Assembly: GCA_004555865.1 (NCBI GenBank)
Contig: SFJO01000022.1
Span: 1 to 29,304 of the forward strand
DNA: 29,304 bases
Source: Oscillospiraceae bacterium
GTDB taxonomy: Bacteria; Bacillota; Clostridia; Oscillospirales; Ruminococcaceae
Reading direction: 5' to 3'
In this document: positions 24,562 to 29,304 of the stretch, piece by piece
Layout: each line of letters opens with the position of its first letter
Numbering within the stretch: the stretch's first letter is position 1
The notes under the pieces: model-generated
Told to the model about the DNA's origin: nothing
The model's database searches: none
What the model saw: the letters and a program-made list of their open reading frames with translations, nothing else
Translations under genes and position numbers: made by a program

Positions 24562-25632
24562 ATGCTGGACATCAAGATTACGAAAACCACTCATCCCAAG
24601 CAGAAGCCTGCGGACGAGACCAAGTTGGGCTTCGGCAAAAAGTTCTCCGATCATATGTTCGTTATGAACTACACCGAAGGCAAGGGTTGGTTTGACCCCC
24701 GCATCGTCCCCTACGGCAGCTTTGAAATGGATCCCGCTACCGTGGTCTTCCATTATGCACAGGAGCTGTTCGAGGGCATGAAGGCCTATCGCACCGCGGA
24801 CGGCCACGTTCAGCTGTTCCGCCCCGACTGCAACGCCCATCGCTTTATGGATGGCTGCGATCGTATGGGCATTCCTCCCATCCCCGCTGAGGATTTTGAG
24901 CAGGCCGTGAAGGCTCTGGTCAAGGTGGATGAGGACTGGGTTCCTCATTCCGACGGCGCCAGCCTGTACATCCGTCCCTTCGTGTTTGCCACCGATGTGG
25001 GCCTGGGCGTGCATTCCTCCAAGAACTACACCTTCTGCATCATCGCGGCTCCCTCCGGCGCTTACTACGCCGAGGGCCTGAACCCCGTGAAGATCTACGT
25101 GGAAGACGACTACATCCGTGCAGCCCCGGGCCTGACCGGCGCTGTGAAGTGCGGCGGCAACTACGCGGCTTCCATCAAGGCCGGCGAGCTGGCCGCGAAG
25201 AAGGGCTATGCTCAGGTTCTGTGGCTGGACGGCGTTGAGAAGAAGTACGTGGAAGAAGTCGGCAGCATGAACATCATGTTCAAGATCGACGGCAAGATCT
25301 ACACCGCCGCCTGCGTGGGCACCGTTCTGCCCGGCGTCACCCGCCGCAGCATTATCGAGCTGTGCAAGGATTGGGGCTATGAGGTCATTGAGGGCAAGCT
25401 GGCCATCGCCGACATCATGCAGGCTGGCCGTGACGGCAAGCTGGAAGAAGTCTTCGGCACCGGTACCGCCGCCGTGGTCAGCCCCGTGAAGGAGCTGACC
25501 TGGAAGGGCGAGAGCGTGGAGATCAGCGGCGGCAAGATCGGCCCCCTGACCCAGAAGCTGTACGATACCCTCACCGGCATCCAGTGGGGCAAGCTGCCCG
25601 ACACCAAGAACTGGATCGTGAAGGTGGACTGA
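24562..25632 (+). CDS. ilvE: branched-chain amino acid aminotransferase
   Basis: This 356-residue PLP enzyme swaps amino groups between glutamate and the branched-chain 2-oxo acids, the last step in making Ile, Leu and Val. Fold type IV motifs are clear: YAQELFEGMKAYRTADG, SLYIRPFVFATD, and the PLP lysine in GAVKCGGNYAASIKA (Lys196). EEVGSMNIMF, whose glutamate contacts the PLP nitrogen, and GTGTAAVVSPV follow. The length fits the class II (eukaryote/Gram-positive-like) BCAT group. The ATG has AAAGAGG nine bases upstream. It is flanked by its own promoter and terminator. Many codons here end in T compared with its neighbours, which may reflect high expression. Confidence 0.96.
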   Translation: MLDIKITKTTHPKQKPADETKLGFGKKFSDHMFVMNYTEGKGWFDPRIVPYGSFEMDPATVVFHYAQELFEGMKAYRTADGHVQLFRPDCNAHRFMDGCDRMGIPPIPAEDFEQAVKALVKVDEDWVPHSDGASLYIRPFVFATDVGLGVHSSKNYTFCIIAAPSGAYYAEGLNPVKIYVEDDYIRAAPGLTGAVKCGGNYAASIKAGELAAKKGYAQVLWLDGVEKKYVEEVGSMNIMFKIDGKIYTAACVGTVLPGVTRRSIIELCKDWGYEVIEGKLAIADIMQAGRDGKLEEVFGTGTAAVVSPVKELTWKGESVEISGGKIGPLTQKLYDTLTGIQWGKLPDTKNWIVKVD

Positions 25633-25648
25633 ATCTTGCCTGCGGGCC

Positions 25649-25683
25649 GGAACCGGGCACGCGCTGAGCGGCCGCCCGGTTCC
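25649..25683 (+). repeat. hairpin after ilvE, no U-tract
   Basis: GGAACCGGGC pairs with GCCCGGTTCC around a 15-base loop, shortly after the ilvE stop. No T-run follows, so it is more likely a 3-prime stabiliser placed before the true terminator. Confidence 0.5.
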
Positions 25684-25698
25684 CGATAAAACGATCTG

Positions 25699-25738
25699 AA
25701 CGCCCATCGGCAGCTTTCTGTCGGCGGGCGTTTTGTGT
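25699..25738 (+). terminator. intrinsic terminator of ilvE
   Basis: AACGCCC pairs with GGGCGTT, with CAG pairing CTG inside, followed by TTTTGTGTT. It lies about 70 bases after the ilvE stop and about 35 bases before the next gene, whose start signals follow at once. Confidence 0.75.
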
Positions 25739-25772
25739 TGGCCTGTGCCCCTGCAAAGAAAGGAGTTTTCCC

Positions 25773-26270
25773 ATGGCGCAACCTTCCAAACCTCTGAAAA
25801 GCGGCGATTTCGCCGTCAGCGTAGCCGAAGACCCCGTCCTGTGGACCGACCGCAAGCGGGTGCTTGGGCTGCCCCTCAGCTTCACCCGCTATTCCCTCAC
25901 CGCCAACAAGCTGGTGCTGAACACCGGCTTCATGAGCCTGCATGAGGAGGAGGTCCGCCTGTACCGCGTGCGGGACATCAGCCTCACCCGCACTTTGGGC
26001 GAGCGGCTGTTCGGCGTGGGCACCCTTCGGGTGCAGAGCAGCGATGCTTCCGTTCCCGTTGTGGAGATCCGCCATGTAAAACACCCCCAGAAGGTCAAGG
26101 CCGTGCTCAGCCAGTGCATTGAGGACTGCCGCGTCCGCAACGGCATCCGCACCTCCGAGGTGCTGGGCGGCGGCCCCGCGCCCCATCCCCATGAGCCGGG
26201 CGACGGCTGCCCCGAACCGGGCGTGTTCCCCGACCAGAACCAGAACGGCGTGGACGACCGGCTGGAGTAA
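25773..26270 (+). CDS. PH-domain (YdbS/bPH2-like) protein with a Ca-loop-like tail
   Basis: This 165-residue soluble protein is of unknown function. Residues about 20-120 read as a bacterial pleckstrin-homology domain of the DUF304/bPH2 type: RYSLTANKLVLNTGFMS, then EVRLYRVRDISLTRTLGERL, then GTLRVQSSD and VEIRHVKHPQKVKAVL. This is the usual order of strands and closing helix. Unlike the common membrane-bound versions it has no hydrophobic helices. The tail (about 130-165) is Pro/Gly-rich and ends FPDQNQNGVDDRLE, which looks like a thrombospondin type 3 or EF-hand calcium loop. The ATG has AAAGGAG six bases upstream. No separate promoter is seen after the ilvE terminator, so it may depend on readthrough. 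Confidence 0.82.
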   Translation: MAQPSKPLKSGDFAVSVAEDPVLWTDRKRVLGLPLSFTRYSLTANKLVLNTGFMSLHEEEVRLYRVRDISLTRTLGERLFGVGTLRVQSSDASVPVVEIRHVKHPQKVKAVLSQCIEDCRVRNGIRTSEVLGGGPAPHPHEPGDGCPEPGVFPDQNQNGVDDRLE

Positions 26271-26291
26271 CCCCTTGTCTGCACTTTCCCT

Positions 26292-26330
26292 GCGCCCCCG
26301 CTCCTGGCCCGAGCGGGGGCGCGGTTTTGT
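26292..26330 (+). terminator. intrinsic terminator of the PH-domain gene
   Basis: GCGCCCCCGCTC pairs with GAGCGGGGGCGC around CTGGCCC, followed by GGTTTTGTT. It is a very stable 12-bp stem placed 21 bases after the stop codon. Confidence 0.88.
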
Positions 26331-26391
26331 TCCCGCCGGCAGCCCCGGCGTTTTTTCGTCCGAAAAAGCCCGCTTGTCCCACGGTTTTTCG

Positions 26392-26420
26392 TTGACACCG
26401 CCCCCTGCATCCAGTATAAT
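26392..26420 (+). promoter_or_regulatory. consensus sigma-A promoter of greA
   Basis: TTGACA (26392-26397), 17 bases, then TATAAT (26415-26420) matches the sigma-A consensus exactly in both boxes and spacing. The leader runs from about 26427 to 26510 and shows no known regulatory element. Confidence 0.93.
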
Positions 26421-26510
26421 ATTGGGGTGTATCGTAAAACCCTCCCCACACCCGGCGCAAACGCGCCCGGTTTCCGGGGACCCATCATAAACCACAAGGA
26501 GAGTTTTGTT

Positions 26511-27014
26511 ATGGCCAAAGAAGTTGTTGTGACCCAGCAGGGCCTGAAAGCCCTGGAGGATGAGCTGGAACATCTGAAGATCGTCCGCCGCAAGGAAGTG
26601 GCAGAGAAGATCAAGGTGGCCCGCGGCTATGGCGACCTGTCCGAGAACGCCGAGTATGACGCCGCCAAGGACGAGCAGGGCGAGATCGAGGCCCGCATCG
26701 CCGATCTGGAGGTCATGCTGAAGCATGTCCGCGTGCTGGACAGCGAGGAGCTGGACACCAACTCCGTCACCGTGGGCACCACCGTTGCCCTGGAAGATCT
26801 GGATGAGGAGGACGAGGAGGATAAGTTTATCACCTACTCCATCTCCGGTGCCACCGAGGCCAACCCCGACAACAACATCATCAGCGATGAAAGCCCCGTG
26901 GGCAGCGGCCTGCTGGGCAAGGCTGTGGGCGATGTGGCCGAGATCCTGCTGCCCACCGGCCACACCCTGCGCCTGAAGGTGCGGGAGATCACCCGCACCC
27001 AGCATCACGCCTGA
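26511..27014 (+). CDS. greA: transcription elongation factor GreA
   Basis: This 167-residue factor enters the RNA polymerase secondary channel and stimulates cleavage of backtracked RNA. The coiled-coil N-terminal domain carries the catalytic tip GDLSENAEYDAAKDEQ (Asp42, Glu45). The C-terminal FKBP-like domain includes VTVGTTVALEDLDEEDEED, which is unusually acidic, then SPVGSGLLGKAVGDVAEI. It is slightly longer than the 158 residues usual for the family because of this acidic insert. The ATG has AAGGAG about nine bases upstream. The frame is open further upstream but crosses the promoter region. The terminator is strong, so this is a single-gene unit. Confidence 0.96.
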   Translation: MAKEVVVTQQGLKALEDELEHLKIVRRKEVAEKIKVARGYGDLSENAEYDAAKDEQGEIEARIADLEVMLKHVRVLDSEELDTNSVTVGTTVALEDLDEEDEEDKFITYSISGATEANPDNNIISDESPVGSGLLGKAVGDVAEILLPTGHTLRLKVREITRTQHHA

Positions 27015-27069
27015 GACGGGCAGATGTGCTAAAAATCCGGCGTACACCGCTGAAAAGTTCATGTACGAA

Positions 27070-27105
27070 AACGGCGCGGAGGGCTGGCCCTTCCGCCGTT
27101 TTTTT
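27070..27105 (+). terminator. intrinsic terminator of greA
   Basis: AACGGCG-GGAGGG pairs with CCCTTCC-CGCCGTT around CTGG, followed by seven T in total. The lysS promoter begins at its last base. Confidence 0.92.
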
Positions 27106-27113
27106 GTTATAAT
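27105..27113 (+). promoter_or_regulatory. extended -10 promoter of lysS
   Basis: TGTTATAAT is a TGn-extended consensus -10 box. Its -35 region would fall inside the greA terminator stem and has no TTGACA match. The predicted start is near 27120, with a leader of about 60 bases and no T-box. Confidence 0.5.
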
Positions 27114-27183
27114 AATTTTGTATGTCAATCGCCGTATACCGCGGCACACGAAATAAAGCAAATAAAGCAGGAGGGAACCTTCC

Positions 27184-28929
27184 ATGCCGAAGGAAAACGC
27201 AAACGGCCAGGCCGCCCCGGAAATGACCGAAAAGGCCTACAACGAACTGGTGCAGGTGCGCCGGGATAAGCTCCAGGCCCTGCAGGAAGCGGGCAATGAC
27301 CCCTTCCAGCTGACCAAATACCCCCAGGACAGCTACTCTGCCCAGATCAAGGCCAAGTATGAGCACCTGGCCCCTGAAGAAGAAGCCGGCGTCAGCGTGT
27401 GCATGGCCGGCCGCATCATGAGCAAGCGCGTCATGGGCAAGGCCAGCTTTGCCCACCTGCGCGACAATGAGGGCGACATCCAGATCTACGTCCGCCGGGA
27501 CGTGCTGGGCGATGAGCCTTACGCCGCCTTCAAAAAGATGGACATCGGCGACGTGGTGGGCGTCAAGGGCGAGGTATTCCGCACCAAGATGGGCGAGCTG
27601 AGCGTTCGCTGCACCGAGGTGGTGCTGCTGGCCAAGAGCCTGCTGCCCCTGCCCGAAAAGTTCCACGGCCTGAAGGACCAGGAGACCCGCTACCGCCAGC
27701 GCTATGTGGACCTGATCGTCAACCCTGAAGTGAAGGACACCTTCATCAAGCGCAGCAAGATCCTGGGTCAGCTGCGCAGCTTCCTGGATGCCAAGGGCTT
27801 CCTGGAGGTGGAAACCCCCATCCTCACCCCCTTCGAGATCGGCGCTTCCGCCCGTCCCTTCCTGACCCATCACAACACCCTGGATATGGACATGGTGCTG
27901 CGCATTGAAACCGAGCTGTACCTGAAGCGCCTCATCGTGGGCGGCATGGACCGGGTGTATGAGGTCGGCCGCATCTTCCGCAACGAGGGCATGGACCCCA
28001 AGCACAACCCCGAGTTCACTACCATCGAGCTGTATCAGGCCTTCACCGATTACCACGGCATGATGGACCTGGTGGAAGAGATGATGAAGACCGTGGCCCA
28101 GAACGTGTGCGGCAGCTTGGTGGTGCCTTACCAGGGCCAGCAGATCGACCTGTCCCACTGGGAGCGCATGACCATGGTGGAAGCCGTGAAGAAGTATTCC
28201 GGCGTGGACTTTGACCAGGTTGCTTCCGATGAGGAGGCCATCGCCCTGGCCAAGGAGCATCACGTGGAGCTGCCCGAGACGCCCACAAAGGGCGCCATCC
28301 TGGCCGAGTTCTTCGATGCCTATGTGGAAGAAAAGCTCATCCAGCCCACCTTCATCTACGATTACCCCGTGGAGATCAGCCCCCTGGCCAAGCGCAAGCC
28401 CTCCAACCCCGCCTTCACGGAGCGGTTCGAGTACTTCATCAACGCCACCGAATTCGGCAACGCCTTCAGCGAGCTGAACGACCCCATTGACCAGAAGGGC
28501 CGCTTCGAGCGCCAGGTGGCCGAGCGCAAGGCCATCGACCCCGAGTGCAAGGCGCAGGTGGACTACGATTACGTTACCGCCCTGGAATACGGTCTGCCCC
28601 CGACGGGCGGTCTGGGCTTCGGCGTTGACCGTTTGGTCATGCTTCTCACCGATTCCGCTTCCATCCGTGATGTGCTGCTGTTCCCCACAAAACGGGCGAT
28701 TTTGGGGCGAAATGCACCAAATTTATCCCATTTGCCTGAAAATATCCACAAGCGATTTTGCGCGCATCCTGCCGAAAAGCAGGATGCGCTTTTTTGTTGC
28801 AGCGTGAATTTTCACCACTGGCGGTACGGTTTTGAGAGCCTATCGCCAGTCTTGACAGACAAAACCGCAGCAATTTCCGAAGGAAAATCTTGGCGAGGGA
28901 GACATATTCTCCCCCGCCGTTTATTATAG
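27184..28929 (+). CDS. lysS: lysyl-tRNA synthetase (class II) with a replaced 3-prime end
   Basis: Residues 1-502 are a normal class II LysRS, which charges tRNA-Lys. They include the OB-fold anticodon domain (about 65-150, GRIMSKRVMGKASFAHLRD), motif 1 (LEVETPILTP), motif 2 (VYEVGRIFRNEGMDPKHNPE) and motif 3 (PPTGGLGFGVDRLVMLL). The homologous protein should end within about 4-12 residues after SIRDVLLFPT. Instead the frame continues for 79 residues, starting KRAILGRNAPNLSHL, in DNA of lower G+C, passes through an intrinsic terminator at 28762-28795, and stops at 28927-28929. All catalytic motifs are kept, so the core should work. The ATG has AGGAGGG eight bases upstream. Confidence 0.93.
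   Translation: MPKENANGQAAPEMTEKAYNELVQVRRDKLQALQEAGNDPFQLTKYPQDSYSAQIKAKYEHLAPEEEAGVSVCMAGRIMSKRVMGKASFAHLRDNEGDIQIYVRRDVLGDEPYAAFKKMDIGDVVGVKGEVFRTKMGELSVRCTEVVLLAKSLLPLPEKFHGLKDQETRYRQRYVDLIVNPEVKDTFIKRSKILGQLRSFLDAKGFLEVETPILTPFEIGASARPFLTHHNTLDMDMVLRIETELYLKRLIVGGMDRVYEVGRIFRNEGMDPKHNPEFTTIELYQAFTDYHGMMDLVEEMMKTVAQNVCGSLVVPYQGQQIDLSHWERMTMVEAVKKYSGVDFDQVASDEEAIALAKEHHVELPETPTKGAILAEFFDAYVEEKLIQPTFIYDYPVEISPLAKRKPSNPAFTERFEYFINATEFGNAFSELNDPIDQKGRFERQVAERKAIDPECKAQVDYDYVTALEYGLPPTGGLGFGVDRLVMLLTDSASIRDVLLFPTKRAILGRNAPNLSHLPENIHKRFCAHPAEKQDALFCCSVNFHHWRYGFESLSPVLTDKTAAISEGKSWRGRHILPRRLL
28762..28795 (+). terminator. intrinsic terminator inside the extended lysS frame
   Basis: GCGCATCCTGC pairs with GCAGGATGCGC around CGAAAA, followed by six T. 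It stands about 80 bases after the lysS junction but 130 bases before the first in-frame stop, so a transcript ending here would lack a lysS stop codon. Confidence 0.9.
28892..28918 (+). promoter_or_regulatory. hairpin in the leader of the ParM-like gene
   Basis: GGCGAGGGAGA pairs with TCTCCCCCGCC (one mismatch) around CATAT, followed by GTTTATTAT. It lies 48 bases upstream of the ParM-like start and could be a weak terminator or a leader control element. Confidence 0.4.
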
Positions 28930-28966
28930 ATTCCCGAAAGATTTGAAAAGAAAGAAGGTATTTCCC

Positions 28967-29050
28967 ATGAGCATCATTATCGGCATCGACCACGGCTACT
29001 ACTATCATATTGTGGCTCGTCAAAAGACACTACAAATCCATTGCGGATAA
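28967..29050 (+). pseudogene. truncated ParM-like (actin-type segregation) gene
   Basis: An ATG with GAAGG about nine bases upstream opens MSIIIGIDHGYY, the first phosphate-loop strand of ParM/StbA-type actin-like ATPases that often stand near the start of Firmicute conjugative elements and plasmids. After residue 12 (about 29002) the expected sequence is lost. A short unrelated tail (YHIVARQKTL) runs to a TAA at 29050, leaving 27 codons out of the several hundred expected. The remaining part matches an inverted fragment of another gene (28977-29096). Confidence 0.55.
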
Positions 29051-29096
29051 CGTCAATGATGTCTTGCCATGTCACATCCGAAATTTTATCCATCAT
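28977..29096 (-). pseudogene. 5-prime fragment of an unrecognised gene, cut at the ParM junction
   Basis: On the minus strand an ATG at 29096 (with a second ATG next) opens MDKISDVTWQDIIDVIRNG, then FVVSFDEPQYDS. This has coding character, but I do not recognise the family. From about 29002 the frame enters reversed ParM-like DNA (SSRGRCR) and stops at 28977. It starts about 48 bases after the stop of the AraC-like gene and probably followed it in the same direction. A weak GAGAG ribosome site lies eight bases upstream. Confidence 0.4.
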
Positions 29097-29144
29097 AAAA
29101 TACTCTCATTCATTAGCAGATAATCTGTCGCGCCTTATACTGCC

Positions 29145-29303
29145 TCAGTAGGGATCATTTCTTTTCCTATACTGCGCCGGTGACTTCCCTATCTCTTTCT
29201 TAAACACCCTGCTGAAATACAGCGGGTTCTCATACCCTACGATTTCGGAAATTTCCTTGATGTTGTAGGTCGTCCGCTCCAACAGGCTTTGGGCGTTGAC
29301 CAT
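29145..29303 (-). CDS. AraC-family regulator, C-terminal fragment (runs off the window)
   Basis: The 52 visible residues are the end of the double helix-turn-helix domain of an AraC/XylS activator. The second helix-turn-helix is diagnostic: YNIKEISEIVGYENPLYFSR followed by VFKKEIGKSPAQYR. The protein ends RNDPY and a TGA at 29145. The methionine at 29303 is almost certainly internal, because the first helix-turn-helix and any sensor domain would lie beyond the window edge. Position next to broken mobile-element genes suggests accessory DNA. The target and effector cannot be told. Confidence 0.85.
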   Translation of the reverse strand: MVNAQSLLERTTYNIKEISEIVGYENPLYFSRVFKKEIGKSPAQYRKRNDPY

Positions 29304-29304
29304 G

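Larger units (their letters stand above)
28684..28967 (+). mobile_element. foreign DNA joined to the 3-prime end of lysS
   Basis: From about 28684 the sequence shifts from the GC-rich, strongly coding style of lysS to AT-richer non-coding DNA. It holds an intrinsic terminator, the octamer GCGATTTT twice (near 28697 and 28752), a TTGACA at 28852, a hairpin and the start of a ParM-like gene. It reads as the left flank of an integrative or conjugative element. No integrase, relaxase or attachment repeat lies in the window to prove it. Confidence 0.45.

Noticed and set aside
27114..27183. T-box riboswitch in front of lysS (and the ilvE leader at 24467-24561)
   Set aside because: The leaders are too short and lack the specifier stem, the TGG-containing T-box sequence and a following terminator.
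25377..27185. A 602-codon minus-strand frame opposite ilvE, the PH gene and greA
   Set aside because: It runs antisense through three genes and their terminators, with no family resemblance or start signals.
28646..29023. A 125-codon minus-strand frame across the lysS junction
   Set aside because: It crosses three discontinuities and is antisense to the ParM-like leader. The coding-like signal here is in other frames.

Overview
The window is GC-rich chromosomal DNA (coding regions look roughly 60-65% G+C) from a Gram-positive anaerobe. The best fit is a gut Clostridia of the Oscillospiraceae/Ruminococcaceae type. Evidence: strong AGGAGG ribosome sites, TTGACA/TATAAT promoters, U-tailed intrinsic terminators, a sporulation protein (SpoIIP), class 1B dihydroorotate dehydrogenase with its PyrK partner, and a dispersed CCTTCCCC-TCGA-GGGGAAGG repeat that I remember from this group. 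The species cannot be named from the sequence alone.

Layout. Positions 1-7400 (minus strand) hold a complete F1Fo ATP synthase operon, read as atpZ-like, atpI-like, atpB, atpE, atpF, atpH, atpA, atpG, atpD, atpC, from one good sigma-A promoter. The c subunit carries the ligand set of Na+-binding rotors in a two-carboxylate form. Positions 7650-11305 (minus) hold single genes: a CPBP-family membrane protease, a small YbjN-like protein, a DEAD-box RNA helicase with a long structured leader, and an HU-type DNA-binding protein. Positions 11393-20580 (minus) hold the UMP pathway as two transcription units: pyrC-pyrF-pyrK-pyrD and pyrE-carA-carB. Only aspartate transcarbamoylase (pyrB) is missing. 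A divergent promoter then drives cysE (plus), followed by sstT (plus), spoIIP (minus), ilvE, a PH-domain protein, greA and lysS (all plus), most with their own promoter and terminator.

The most striking regulatory object is the leader of pyrC. A strong promoter is followed by a 31-codon open reading frame with a good ribosome site. It runs through a U-rich tract, and its stop codon touches the first base of an intrinsic terminator just upstream of pyrC. This is the architecture of the coupled transcription-translation attenuators of enterobacterial pyrBI and pyrE. No PyrR-type binding loop was found.

The right end (from about 28684) is a scar. The lysS reading frame loses its normal last codons and runs 79 codons into AT-richer foreign DNA, through an intrinsic terminator. 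That DNA carries the first dozen codons of a ParM-like gene, cut at about 29002 and joined to an inverted fragment of another gene. An AraC-family regulator fragment follows and leaves the window. This looks like a decayed or rearranged integrative element, or an assembly join.
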